From NCBI GenBank assembly GCA_037389465.1, contig JAZARR010000247.1, positions 1,798,001 through 1,862,000 on the forward strand: a stretch of 64,000 nucleotides of DNA, in the 5' to 3' direction. The position numbers and the translations under genes were made by a program. Positions 13,864 through 26,618 of this stretch are shown here, piece by piece. Origin of the DNA: Baylisascaris procyonis. Taxonomy: Eukaryota > Nematoda > Chromadorea > Rhabditida > Ascarididae. Numbering within the stretch: position 1 is the first letter of the stretch; every line of letters starts with the position of its first letter. The notes beneath the pieces were generated by a model. That model was not told where the DNA came from and ran no database searches. It saw only the letters and a program-made list of their open reading frames with translations.

Positions 13864-14208
13864 TCACGCCACCATTGATGTTTGAATGTTCTTTCGCCGT
13901 GTTTTTACGGCTCCTAGCACAGTTGCACCTACCTGATTGGGTGGCATATTTGTTACACGTATTCGAGTATTGAAACAACTGATTATAGCCAAACCGATCA
14001 GACCGGATATAAAGGTGCAAAGGTCCCCTCCAATTGAATCCATTTCGAAGTAGTCGAGCATGACATCCGTTTTTAATCCTATAGACTGAAGCAGTGACCG
14101 GTTCATGCATGCTTTTATTCCCTCAATTTTTTCTACTGCAATCTTTAGCAGAAGCATCAAAGGACTAAACTCTCCATGACTAGAATGGCATACGAGTCCC
14201 ATTGACAA
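13864..14208 (-). CDS. Unrecognised open frame, possibly retroelement-related
   Basis: An uninterrupted minus-strand frame of about 114 codons, starting MSMGLVCHSSHGEFSPL and including a hydrophobic patch (FISGLIGLAIISCF). Base composition is less AT-rich than the surroundings. A second minus-strand frame overlaps it at 13808-14110. It lies directly beside, and downstream in orientation of, the SINE-like repeat at 14221-14595, so it could be part of a larger mobile element. I do not recognise a family, and there is no clear exon structure. It could also be an exon of an unannotated gene or a chance frame. Confidence 0.25.
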   Translation of the reverse strand: MSMGLVCHSSHGEFSPLMLLLKIAVEKIEGIKACMNRSLLQSIGLKTDVMLDYFEMDSIGGDLCTFISGLIGLAIISCFNTRIRVTNMPPNQVGATVLGAVKTRRKNIQTSMVA

Positions 14209-14220
14209 AGCAAGCTTGGA

Positions 14221-14595
14221 ACGCTACAAATCTTAGAAACCTCCTGACCCAGGCAGGAGCCGAACGTGTGTTCTATTTGATAGATTCAATTTAATCCAAC
14301 ACAGCCCATTCATGAGCCCTAATGGCTAAGCAATTTCGGAGGCCGTAGGAGAATTTATTTCAAATCGACCTCAGAATGGCACAAACCTTACAAAACTCGC
14401 CATCCGTGCAGGGGTCCGAACCTGGGTACTATTTCATAGATTCGATACAACCCATCCATGAGCCCCACTTACTATGCAATTTCGGAGGCCGTAGGAGAAT
14501 TTATTTCAAATCGACCTCAGAATGATCCGAACCTGCGATGTCTTCATTGGGAGTTGGACGCGTTACCCGCTACGCTACACATCCACAACTCATCC
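14221..14595 (-). mobile_element. tRNA-headed SINE-like element with a duplicated body
   Basis: Read on the minus strand, the head near 14575-14520 has an A-box-like TAGCGTAGCGGGT followed by a B-box-like GGTTCGGATC, the internal RNA polymerase III promoter arrangement of tRNAs and SINEs. Acceptor-stem pairing is poor, so it is not an intact tRNA. Behind the head are two diverged body units, each with its own B-box-like GTTCGG (near 14410 and 14260). They share a nearly identical stretch of about 50 bp (14330-14380 and 14474-14523, containing TTTCGGAGGCCGTAGGAGAA). Confidence 0.6.
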
Positions 14596-14914
14596 CTGTG
14601 TTTGCGCGCGTGAATAGGTTCAAGAGTGTGTACAACGCCTTAGATTGTCTGAAACATAAAGTAGTTTTTGTTCATTTTGCATATTTTAATTGCAATAGTG
14701 TGATAAAAATGTGTTTATTTATGGAAAAACGCATTGCATTAAATTCTTATAATTTCGGGCAATGACCTTTAATCAGCATTTTGCAGACGAAACTTGAAAT
14801 TTAAATAATTGGAAATTTTTTTGTTAGATTTTTTTGCGATGAAAACTTCCCTCCTATATGATATTTTTACTGAGAAAAAAAATTTATTTGCCTATTTCGA
14901 CTGATCATATAATG

Positions 14915-14960
14915 ATGACCTTGCGATTGTTGGCCCTCAAGCAAACAGTCGCAAGGTCAT
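14915..14960. repeat. 17-bp inverted repeat (hairpin)
   Basis: Arms 14915-14931 (ATGACCTTGCGATTGTT) and 14944-14960 (AACAGTCGCAAGGTCAT) pair along their whole length except one G-T position, with a 12-nt loop. It may be a decayed hairpin element or a structured transcript. No gene is near. Confidence 0.7.
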
Positions 14961-17900
14961 GCATCAACGATTCCCCATAGATAAATAAAACTCATTGCTA
15001 CTCCCTGTCTGTTCATACATGGTTGTGGTTCGGTTATCATATCGTCACCATATCGGGTTTCTAGATAGTAGGCTTTCGCTCGTGATATCAACAGATTTTA
15101 TTGAAAGGCTCATCTTGGTTACCAGATTTATGAGTGAAGATAGTAGACTCGATGAATTCATAGAATCGGTATCGCAGACTTCCAGATTAAGCATTGTTTT
15201 GGTTTTTCTGATTTTGACTTATTCGCCGAATTATAACGCAACTTGTTGAGGCATTAATTTGTCAGTCATCCCAATTTTCTAGTATTTATATATATGAATA
15301 CGCTAATCTATGCATTTCTATTCAGTTAGAAGTGCTTTCTTAGCTTTATTATTTCATTATGCTTCTATGATTTTTCTAAACATTTATTATTATTCAGCAT
15401 AATTTTTGAACATTTCGAACATTAGATATTTATAGGAAATGTGCTTCTTAACTAAAATATGCTCTCTACCTGTGGCATCACGTGTTATGTTTGCAAATTG
15501 GCAGTGCTCTAAGATTTGAAGCTTTATACAACTCTTATCTAATTTTGTCTGTTTTTACATCAGATATGCTAGTTGAAATATTTTTAAAATGATTAATTGT
15601 AGCTATTGATCTTCGATTTCTTCGATCGACCAAAAAAAAAAAAAATCCAACTTAATGGAATAGTCGATTAACATGGAAATCAGATTAAAGGAAATTTACT
15701 ATAGCCGAACAAATATTTACAAAAAATTTTTCAATGTGACAGTCGAAACGATCACATATCTACTATTGAGTTATTTGTGGAATTTGCTAAAATGCAATAA
15801 TAGAAAATTGTAATGACATTAATACGATTGAGAAATAAGAGAGAGTAAAGAAGAAACGAATACGTCTAAATTGGTGAGACGAATCGAATCGCAATAATCG
15901 TGTGAAAATTGAAATTTAAGATCAAGCATCACTCTTAGATTCAGCGCCAATATGAGAAACACTAATGAATCTTTCAAAATCTTGAGAGAGAAATTCCAAG
16001 CTTGCCGTTACATTGCTCCGAGTGAGCGTGGGGGCTGATAGATAAGCTATAACATTCCGGATTTCCGGTTTTCATTTACTTCATACTTTGGTGCAGTTGG
16101 TTCAACGATCTGCCTTTTTTCCGACTGGCGGATTTTCCGGTCTCTTATATGTTTGGGTTTTCCGCTTCCGGTTCACTTAGTTTATGTTGTTGTGGTTTAT
16201 TATTGGTGTGAATTTCTAGAAAAATTTCCCATATTCTTTTGTGTTCAACTGGGTGAGCATGCTCACGATTGCTATATATTAGACGAACAAAGTCGCTAAA
16301 GAAGAACACCAACGAACATTCAATCCATTCTGTTCTGTTTAATAGTTGGAAAGCTCTGATCGAAGCGACGTTTGGCGTTCAATCGGATTGATTTTTGCAT
16401 TGGTCACTTTTGTAAAACATAGCCGAGATTCTTCTACTTGATTAAAAATGACCATCAACATCCACTCGATGTAAATGTCCACTAATGTCCACTTGATCGA
16501 AGCGGATATCTATAGTGTAGCACAATGCTGACCATATGAACTCTTCGTTTTACCATTTTGATGCCTCAAAGACGATGTTTTTATGGTTAGTTGATGAATT
16601 TAGGTGTATAGTGGTTTTTGCTATTTTATGATCGCATTATTTTCAGCTATAATTTAGCATTACTTTGATTAAAATTTTCCACTCACTAGATTTAGCTAAC
16701 GGGCACATCGGGAATTTATTCTTATGAATAAAATTTCTTTCAAATTTATAAGGTTTCCAGTTTCCTCAATGCTTCTTTATTCGTTTCTTATTTACAAATT
16801 GCTTCTTGAAATATTCAAATTTTTTGATCGATCCCATCGCTATTGGGTGATTTTGTTCATAGAGAGGGACAGAGGGGTGAGAGAGAGGAAGATTTGTGCT
16901 CATATATCTTTCTAATGCACTAATAATTTGTTTTATCGGAGATTTTAACAATTCTTTGTTTTGAATTAATTCGTTAGCAAATTTTCTCGTCCATTTTCAT
17001 GGTATGAAAAGCAAAGATTTCGGTCATTGCACTAAAAAAAGCAAGGAACAAAACTTATATGTCAATAAAATGTTAAATAGTAGCAGAAGTTAATGTAAGG
17101 GAAAATAGGAGCAAGCTATTTGCAACAAAATTAAATGATAACAATCTAAGCGTATGTTGAAATAAATTACCTCTTCGGGAGTAGTTTTTATAATTGCCTT
17201 AATGATCGCAAAGTGCAGCGAAATGTCTATGACTAATAAAAGTTTGGGCAGCGCCTAATTCTATTAGTGAGTTTTGAGGTGGATCCATCGTATACCAAAA
17301 AAATATATATATAATCAACAAAAACACTCTTCTACCTGTAATATGCATAGTCTAACAGGCATTCTTGATCTAAAGGCTTCCTCTTAATTCAAATCAAATT
17401 TGCGAAAAAAAAAAAAAAAAACTCATATCGCGCTATCAAAAGATAGATCTACAATTGCTCCAGAGGTTCACTCGCATGAGAAAATTTATCGAAAAAATTC
17501 AATTACTCATAGTTGTCGTTGAAGTGCTATAGATTAAAAAATAAAAAATAAAAGCAATTAGTAGACGACGATGAGATGGAAAAGTGTTCCTGAAGCCAAT
17601 GGATAAGACAAAGAATGATCAAAAGAAATAGAACTTATATGTTACAACTTGTTACATCAAACAGCGGATGGGCGATGAAAGAAAATTATTTGAATAGATA
17701 AATGCACTCGTTTAATCAACCACTAATCTACGTTCACAACAGTAACAAATAGGTAAATCAACGTTAGAAATTATGAAACAATTACTTTTTGATATAGTTT
17801 TTAAGTTTTTTTTTTCTACACAAACATTTGAATATGGCTAAATTAATTCAATTGAACTTTCATGAAACACTCAAACCTGTGTTTACGCAAATCGTTCGCA

Positions 17901-20520
17901 ATCTTGCTTCCAAAACAAGATCATTGAAGTGAAAAAAAAAAAGAAAAAAAAAGTTCTCCCCTCTCGCCATAAAATCCTTCCCATAAGGCGGCATTTAAAA
18001 TGAACCTGTTGTCTAGTCGAAATTTCTCCAAAAAAAAAAATTTTTTTTTTTTTTTGAAATTTACGAATTTCTTTCCCTAATTGATTAGATATCATTTCGT
18101 TCCTTATATTATATTCCGTTTCAATTATTGACTATCGCAATGCTTAATGGCGTTCAGTTGTTAACTATTATATAATAGTTAAGTAGCGTAGTGTGCCCCT
18201 GTAATCCAAGCATTTCATTAGATTTTCCCCAACAAAACGCAGCCAATTCGTGCTGTCACATTGGATGGACTATGCGTATATACTGCTGTATAGATAAATG
18301 TTGGATGGCTTAGCTATATCATTCATGTTCTGAATTAAGTTGAACATGATGTTATCACGAACAATGAATATTAAGCGTATAGCAGTTCCGAGTTTGTGGC
18401 GTTCTCTTTCCCGGTCGTTTTAGTTGAATAGTGGAAAGTGAGAGGACAATTTGAGAAGGAAGTTTCGTTGAAGGAGATTTTAATTTTGCAAACTATGTCA
18501 AATAAATTGAATTGAGTGTGTCATAGGTAGTAGGCGAATGCACTTTATTTTTTTTTAAATGTTTTGTGCGAATTGCAAGTTTTATGCTCACATTGCGAAG
18601 TGCTTGAACGGCAATGTGATTCTTTAAAGTGAAGAAAACTGGAATTGCCGTAGGGTTACTCATTCGACGTTCTCGTAGACGCGTTACTTAATTGGGTTCA
18701 TATGCGTGCATCTTACGTTTCCCCCCAATTACACCCCCATGTTCATTTCCTGTTTTCATTTCGTCCTTATTGTTGTCTCTGCTTTTGCCCTCTCTCTCTC
18801 TCTACGTCTTTGCGAATCGTCGGCCTCTTTTATTGATGCATCAATTTTTCCAACAAAAGCAATCTGTGTTGGTTACGTGTGCGAATATGCATATAAGCTC
18901 ATCTTTGTTTACGTTATTTTCTTATTTGGTTTTAAAGATTTATTAACATATTTTATCGACTATTATATGACCGATAATCCATATAATATAAATATAAATA
19001 TTTTCAATCAATGTATCGACATAAATCATTCCCAAATGATCACATTTTTTTACAAAGTTATTTCATGATATGTTCTTTTGATTCATTGAAATCTCGAAAT
19101 TAATTTGAAAATCTTATATCATCTTCTTGCATATTTTCACATATTTTTGCAAATTTTCTAAAGCATTTTTTGTTACATGAATTCATCAGTGAAGTGATTA
19201 TTAATTTCGATAACATAGAATCTAATTGATAGAATAGAGTTGATTGAAAAGGATTTTCTAACGGTCCATTTTAGAAGTTTTATTTTATTATCGCTCATTC
19301 ACGTCTTCTTTTACTATTCATTTTACAATTATAACTGCCTCAATGAGTGAATACTTCATCAGTGTTTCATATACGTCTCGACTCTATTAAAGAAATATGA
19401 AATTCCACTGAAAAATGACGTTAAAAGTTTGGCGTGCTTTCCCGTTTTTTTTTTTTTTTTTTTGAAATCGCAATTTGAAGCAAGCAGTTCATGCGTCAGT
19501 TGAATTCAAAAAAAAAAAATCTTTGTCCCGGAGGTCTATTGTATTTTGCTCAACTGTACTATTACAATATATCGAGTTACTTTACAACTGTAACGTAAAG
19601 GAAAAAATCATTTTAAAGGAAAAAAACATCAAACAAGTTAGGTAATACGAGGAAGTAGATGGAATCTGAACTATCAAAGACTGCTTCAATTGGAGAAATT
19701 AATATCATATGTTATATTATATTTTTGGTTAATTTTTATTTTCTAATTTTCTCAAAAATTCTATAGTTTTGCATGGAGTAACGAAAACAAGGCATAATTT
19801 AATTCGTATGCAAATTATTGAAAAAAAAATGATAGCAATAAGAAATTCAATTTCTCTCATAAAAAGATATAAGAGCATTTGATGATTCGAAAATGAATAT
19901 AAGCGGAAAAAATGTGAATTAAAAAAATTATAGCGCATTGAATTTTCTTCTAAATTTTTCTTTTCACTAAATCTTTATTTCTCATTTGCCATTTGCAATG
20001 TCTCATTTCCGATTCATAACGCTCTAAAAATTGTTCGAAAAAAAAAAACTATTTTTATTTATATTTTCACTTTTCTCTTCGAGAAGGGAAAAATTTGCCA
20101 ACGTGCAATATCTCAATTTCAATTTGATGTAAATGATTTGATTGTGAAAAAAAAAAAAGAACAAATCCGGTTCGATTGAGAAATAAATGGAACGGGTGCT
20201 TTATTGTAGAAAAACTTTAAAAGATACGGGCGAGCGTATTGTAAATGTTTCTGCATTTTTTTTTTAATTTTTTGATTTTTGAGAATCCGTTTAAGAATCC
20301 GTTAAAATTTTTTTTTAGAAAAGAATGAGGAAATATATCGTTTGAATTAATCGACGCTAATTAATTTCGTAGAAAAATTTTTGCATATATAAAACACAAA
20401 TAAATCTTGACTGATTTATCGTAATCAATCATTTGATGTTAAAATGCGTAACGCATTCATGCGATACACTTTTAGAAGTTAACTTTTCTCCCATTTTATT
20501 CTATGCCGAATAATTCTAAA
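14961..20520. other. Long intergenic region, no supported gene
   Basis: About 5.5 kb of AT-rich sequence with poly-A and poly-T runs. Frames at 16724-16915 and 18706-19068 lack splice, family or codon support. The latter begins with a signal-peptide-like hydrophobic run (MFISCFHFVLIVVSAFALSL) but has no recognisable mature region. Confidence 0.5.
18161..18182. repeat. 22-bp perfect palindrome
   Basis: TTAACTATTATATAATAGTTAA equals its own reverse complement (18161-18182). It is AT-only apart from one C and one G. It may be a chance event in AT-rich DNA or a protein-binding site. Confidence 0.6.
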
Positions 20521-20719
<199 letters not shown>

Positions 20720-20888
20720 CTGCATAACCTCCCATCGATTGTGCTTAAGTCACGCTGTGGGCATTATTAAGATCCATTTTCTTTACCGTGCACAATGAAC
20801 CGTCATTCTAAAGCCTAGGGCACATAAAATTGAAAGTGACTGCGACCTCTCCTCCATATTAAGACTCGAAAAGTACTGTTTTTTTCCC

Positions 20889-21006
20889 TTACAGCAAATG
20901 AATATTTCGCGCATTTGTTGGTTAATCCTTGCTGTTTGTTGCCTTATAGCGAATGAATAGTTTGCTGATTTGTCGATAAATCCTTGCTATTTCTTCGCTT
21001 ATAGCC
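20889..21006. repeat. Imperfect ~55-bp tandem repeat
   Basis: Two diverged copies, plus the start of a third. Each begins CTTA-AGC-AATG and contains ATTTGT-G-TTAATCCTTGCT (starts near 20889, 20942 and 20997). They lie upstream of the secreted-protein gene and could include regulatory sequence, though nothing specific is recognisable. Confidence 0.55.
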
Positions 21007-21650
21007 AATGTATTGTGTAAGTGGCATGCGAAAATCGTCTCTGCAAATGCGAAAATTCGGTTTCTTGATTTATCTACAGCGGTATTATGTTACCTTTATT
21101 TGCGAAGTTTTCGCAAATTTTCGCCGTTTCTTTAGCACCAACACCAATTAACGGCTCTCTTTGTAACTTTAGTGATCTTTACCAAAGTATGGCTACTCAA
21201 ATTAATCCGTAAATGAATTAGTGTTCGATTAATTCAAAATTAGCAATAAAACACTTATATATTTCTTTGCTTTTACTAGCGCATTGCTGTATCCGCCATC
21301 AAATCTTCTAGAATTGGTATGTAAATTTGCATATAAACTGAGCATTTTCATATGCGAAATTCTATTCTGCAAATGACTCCTTCATAGAGAAAAAACAACT
21401 GAGGAAAAAAATGTGGCCAGATTTGTATCTTTATGCGAGACTGGCATATACCTTTATGAGAGACAAGAATACGAATTTTTCTCGCAACTTTTCATAGAGT
21501 ATATATTTATGTCCTTAGCGTTGACTATAACTTTCACAGCGCCTTTTTTCTTGCATCACGATATCCTCAAAACTTATAGAAACATTACTAAATAATTTAA
21601 TTAAAAAAAATTTTTTTTCATGTGCTGCCGTTACGAACATTGGTAAATAG

Positions 21651-21680
21651 GCAATATGACGCCATGTGGCGTCATATTGC
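21651..21680. promoter_or_regulatory. 30-bp inverted repeat enclosing the start codon
   Basis: Arms 21651-21664 (GCAATATGACGCCA) and 21667-21680 (TGGCGTCATATTGC) are perfect reverse complements separated by two bases. The ATG of the secreted-protein gene is at 21656-21658, inside the left arm. In RNA this would form a stem of about 13 pairs over the initiation site. In DNA it could be a symmetrical protein-binding site. Confidence 0.75.
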
Positions 21681-24600
21681 TAATATTTGCTATCGTTCAT
21701 CTATCAATACCCAATGAAGTGATCTCGCAAAATGTTGTGGAATTGGATCCACCACTCACCGAATCGACGATCTCATCTATCAATTCGTTGCCCAATTTAG
21801 AGTCGAATCCAAATGATTCCTCTTCGTCGGTTAATGAGACTTTACGACGAATGAAACGGCATTATCATTATAATTTTTTTAATGGTTTCATTAATCAACG
21901 AATTTATGGTAATCATATACCACAGGTTTGAATTTGTGTTATTTCTTTTAGCATTCAATAGCAGTTTTTTTCTCATTGATTTTTATCATTCCTTCAACTG
22001 ATTTTCGTTGCAATTTCTAGTTAATTCGTCCATCTATCTTTTTCAAATACATTTTATTTAGAGTTTGAGCGATCAACGAGTAGTAAATTTCATATGTGAA
22101 ACGATATGATCACAGCTCTATGAAAATTCAGATGAAGACAGCTATAAAATTTAGTAGATCCTCCAGTTTTTTTTGATCAGAAGGAATAGGAAGGGGAGAG
22201 TACAAGAAAGTAATCAAGTGTTCGCTTAAAAACCAAATCGACAAAACTGATTATCGTGATAGATTTTAAAATTGCAAGTTCCTAATGTTAACGTTCTAGA
22301 GGGATCTACACTTTTCCTCATTTTTCCCCCTTTTAATTACAGGAGTGGTCACTTTAATTACAGCAGTGGTCACTTTAATTACAGCAGTGGTCACTTTAAT
22401 TACAGCAGTGGTCACTGCTATCAGATAATTGCGCTGAAATTTCGCTGAATGGATAAGCTTTCAGCTGTAGCAAATGTTTCATTTGCAAAAAAAAAAAATT
22501 TTTTTTTTTAAATTAATATTTTTCAGTGTCCATGTGTTATAAATCCCGGCTCGAATAAATGTATTGCATATGATTCACGCTATCAGGCAGCCTCAGTGGA
22601 GGAGGCTATCGTTTCTTTTCCAGATTTCACTGCCGATTATGGTTCTTTTCCTGGACCACTTGTTCGTTGACCTCTTATCATTTTTTTTGCCATCACCAAT
22701 TAAAAATTAATATTTCTCAAAATAGTTTTTTAAATTTTAGATTAAATTTTCTTTGGACAGAATCGAAATCGTTATGCTCTCATATATAAATAAAGCAATC
22801 ATGACATGCGATCTTGACTCTGAAACACTTCTAAATATTTCTCTTTTTTGAAATATACATTATCTACGACATGGATTTTTTTTAAGTTCTCATACTTTGA
22901 TTTATTTGCTTCGATAACTTAAAAAGTTGAAAAGTTGTAGTAATAAATTAGTAATTATAGGATTTGACATAAATGCAATATGAAACAATAGTTATTCGCT
23001 CTTGGCGCAACCATATTATTGCTTATAAAGTATTCATAATAAAATTCAGTAATTTTACACCTCAATATCACAATGCATTTCTCGGATTGATATCATCGCT
23101 ATTTTATCACTGAAATATATTACAGTAATAGGCGCTTTATGTTATTATTCCCAAAATATCCCAAAATAAAATTAGTACCATGCTGCTTACGTATCCTAAA
23201 AACTAATCTTATCGAGGAATCTTCCAAATATTAATAAATTATAAAAGCAATCAGCAGTGTCCGTAAGCCTTTATCTCATAAAGTGTTACCTTTCTTCTCG
23301 CACCGCATCCACGAAATTTTACCAAAGAGTGTATATAGTTAGCTAAAAAAAAAGGCGAAAAGCGTTTTATTTTTGACTCATTAAATCTTGGCGTAATATT
23401 GAGAGAAGTTTTCACATATGCGGGGATGACGGATGGACAGGTGAAGGGCAAAGGGTGGGAGAGAGATGCGGGAGAGAGAAGATCCCGAAAAACAACACTA
23501 AGGAAGTGTATTTGTTTTGCAGGATGAAAAGACATTCTTATGTAGAACACTAGAATGTCAAGCGTGTGCTGCAATTATCATTGAAAGATTGAAGAAGATC
23601 GGTTTCCTAGCATGGAACGCTCAACTTGCGTTGAATATTCCACCTGGCATCGATCTACGCTATTGTAGACGTCTTCGATTTGCAAGGCCTCATAGAGTAA
23701 GCTTTAAAAGTTCTAATTTAGTCTTGTTTTACTAATTTAATAAAAAGTCCTATTTAATTATTTTCTTTCAAAATTCTAGTTTCCGCTTACAATAGTCACT
23801 TTCCGTTCTTTTTTTTAAATCAGCAAGTGTCCTAGTTTCCGGAAGGGTAAATATAGCAATCACAAGCTAATTGAAGATTCATTGATAGTATATTCACGAA
23901 TTTCATCGTAAAGAAACCGATCCGTTTTGTTGACGATAAAAATTTGCATAATCCCATAAGGTTGCTTGCATCAAAGTTTTCTATGCAGAACTTTGAAAGG
24001 TATAAAAATATACTGGACGTTTTTTATAGACTAGTTACCGCTATGTTCTTGAAGCTAATCGAACTTCGAATATAAAGCAGTTAGCAGCATTAACTCTGAA
24101 AATATTGATGCAAATTTTCAGACGTTCAGTCCTCCTAGTACAATTTCACCGGCGATGAAAGCTATCATTCTCGAAGGGAAACGACGTGCTGGACTTCTTA
24201 GAGGCGCGGAAGTACCACAGCAATCTTTCAGGGGAGAATTGCATCCTGTTGCAATAACGACCGAATCACGCGGGGACAGCAGTCAATATTACAGAGTAAG
24301 TTTGCTTTAAAGTTGAAACGGCATCGTTTAACTAGGGCGTTGGCGTCTACACCTAGCGATTCATGATTGATGAGTGATATTATAATGTTCACACCATTTA
24401 ACGATAGATGCAAATTGCTTTCAAAATCAAAAATGAGACAATCGTCGATAAGTAGTGATAAGCTTCCAGAGATGACAAAATCCCTTCACCTTATTCGATA
24501 TTAGGGGCATTAAATTACCTCCATCTTCCAATATATCAAGCGTTAAGCTTTCAATATATCATTTCGAAATCCATTGGGTGATTTACGCTCAGAGGGCAAA

Positions 24601-25538
24601 ATGCTTTTACAAAATGGGCACAAGAGTAGTTTCATACCATGATGACACATGCAAGCAAGCACAAGAAAGCAGCTTGACACATACCTATCCTCGATCTCGC
24701 GCAGGTGGAGTGTATGAAGCAATAATGGACATCCAGTAGGAAGCAGCAATTGACAGCGTGTGTCTTTGCATAATATTCATAGTGTTCCATTAAGTTTGAT
24801 CCGTCGTTTTGGACATATCAGCAGTAAAACAGCACTTTGTTTTCAATTGTGGTCAATATCGAATGCACAGCATTCCATAGTGACAACCACAGCATAACGT
24901 TTGATGGTAGCGATTGCTGCTTTCCGACGACCAAATTCTGCAGCTGATTCCTAAATATTGATACCATTCGTAGGCTTGAGCTCTTATTGACAGATAACTT
25001 TATAATTTTTGTTTACGATCATGCGGATTTATGTTTTCCTCCTGCTCTAATCCTTCGCAACAAAAGAAAATAATCCAAACATAATTAATGTATTTAAAAG
25101 CCTAGCTAAATTTAGCTAAATATAGAAAAAAACAGTCTAGAGAAACCGATGACCTGCTTCATCGAATGAAGTTCTTCTAGGTTCAAGCACCATGGACTGA
25201 TAGTGGTGGTTCACAACAATGGAATGGATTTCCTCAGCCATCACATTCTTTACCGGTGGCGATACCGCAACAAATCATTCAGCCGCTTCAAGTTTCTTAC
25301 GTACAACCGCAAATACCTTCATCATCCTATCCTAGTGGGCCAACAGCATTTCAGCAATCATCAGGAGTGAGTCATTTGCGCCATATTTTTTATGCATGGC
25401 TCATATTTTCTTATTATGCACTATATTGAAATATTAATGGTTTATACGTTATTCATGTCTTGCGATATATAGTTGGCAAAATCAACACAGGAAGATCACG
25501 CTGCTGTGGTAGCCTTAGAAATGTTGGAACTTCATTAG
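21656..25538 (+). CDS. Secreted Cys-rich precursor protein, family not recognised
   Basis: Six in-phase exons (21656-21925, 22527-22661, 23523-23696, 24122-24295, 25181-25366, 25473-25538) give about 334 residues. Residues 1-24 form a signal peptide (MTPCGVILLIFAIVHL core). A Ser/Asn-rich propeptide ends at the dibasic site RRMKR near residue 69, followed by HYHYNFFNGF. The Cys-rich part has CPC, NKC, FLCRTLECQAC and RYCRR. The C-terminal third is Gln/Pro/Ser-rich and the last exon ends MLELH. The protein is therefore probably secreted and cleaved by a furin-type convertase. Neighbouring on the same strand is a second secreted precursor with a dibasic site (26619-27695). The exon ending at 25366 could alternatively splice to 25621 or to 26619, all phase 0, so the 3-prime end is less sure than the rest. 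I do not recognise the domain. Confidence 0.75.
22332..22415. repeat. 21-bp x 4 tandem repeat
   Basis: Four head-to-tail copies of TTTAATTACAGCAGTGGTCAC, the first with one change (AGGAG), in the first intron of the secreted-protein gene. Confidence 0.9.
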
Positions 25539-26618
25539 CTATGATCTCTATTGATCAAGAATTTTCGTTAGATGCAACACTAATCAATTAATTCTCTTAT
25601 TTTTTTTCATATAGGAAATGATGCTAGAATCTTGGGCGATTTAGGATGCTGAATATCCCACAGCAATCGTTTTCGAGCTATGCTTTTTATCTTTTATTTC
25701 ACACCGTTTATGGCTCATTGTCGACATGTCACTATTAACTAATAATTAGGCGAAGTGTTTTGACAATAATATATAATTTGATGGACACATGGTAAGTTGT
25801 ATGTGAAGCACCGAACGCTACGCTCGGCACTTCACTTCACTTACTTTCTTTAAGTGCCATGGAACATACTTATGAGCTGGATTTTATGAATAACGCCATG
25901 CATTTGAAGATTGCGTCATCTCTCTTCATTTTCCCCACAACCGACACAATCGACAATAATGTGCAATTGATCACTTTTATAAAAGCAACAACCATTTTTT
26001 TGTTTGCCTTATATAACATCTAGATGGAACGATATTAAAGCATAATGCTGAAGATTATTGAAATTTCTGACAAAAAAATTCTTTCCCATTCGCCCTTTAA
26101 TAATATCATTCTCAATAAATCTGATGATATCTGCTGCTAGTGTCCAGTATCTTTTAAAATATATTAAAGGATATATGGAGTTGCAAAATGAGTGCACGTA
26201 TGATCGACTATTGCAATACGGTGAGATTGGCGCAATGTGGCAAATACGTAGATGTGTTTTTTTTTCTTTTTTTTTCGCAAAAGGGTGCAATAAAATGCAA
26301 AGAAAGATGCAAATAAAAGATGCAAAAGTGCAGATAGAGGAAGAACAATATAAAAGAAAACAGAAAATTGATGAGAGAGTGGAAGAAATGATGATGCAAA
26401 ACGTTGATCAAGAAAAATAAACCAACATATGGATACCCGTTTTTTTAGGCACATTCTTCTCGTCTATCCGTCTATTCATTTATCCATTTGTCGGTATAAT
26501 GGAACTTTAGTCCTATTCACGCGATAAAAATGCAATAAATTTTGAATTTTTATTTCAATTCGAATGCAATAGCTATATTAGGCGTATTCTTCTTGTTTTT
26601 GGTATGCGTTATTTATAG
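25539..26618. other. Spacer between the two secreted-protein genes
   Basis: No firmly supported exon. It contains an imperfect stem-loop at 25792-25844 (GTGAAG...CTTCAC arms). A short frame from the ATG near 25680 (MLFIFYFTPFMAHC) resembles a signal peptide and could be a first exon of the next gene, but its only in-phase donor (GTCACT) is weak. The frame 26058-26420 also starts hydrophobic but has no good donor. Confidence 0.35.

Noticed and set aside
14520..14590. An intact tRNA gene on the minus strand
   Set aside because: A- and B-box-like motifs are present, but acceptor and T stems do not pair, so I call a SINE head instead.
25621..25646. Alternative last exon (EMMLESWAI) of the secreted precursor
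   Set aside because: In phase after an ATATAG acceptor, but the nearer exon at 25473 is longer and equally in phase; kept only as a possible alternative.
26058..26420. 120-codon frame between the secreted genes as a separate gene
   Set aside because: A/T-run driven Lys and Phe stretches; overlapping minus-strand frames are equally open; no good splice site links it to the IL-17-like gene.
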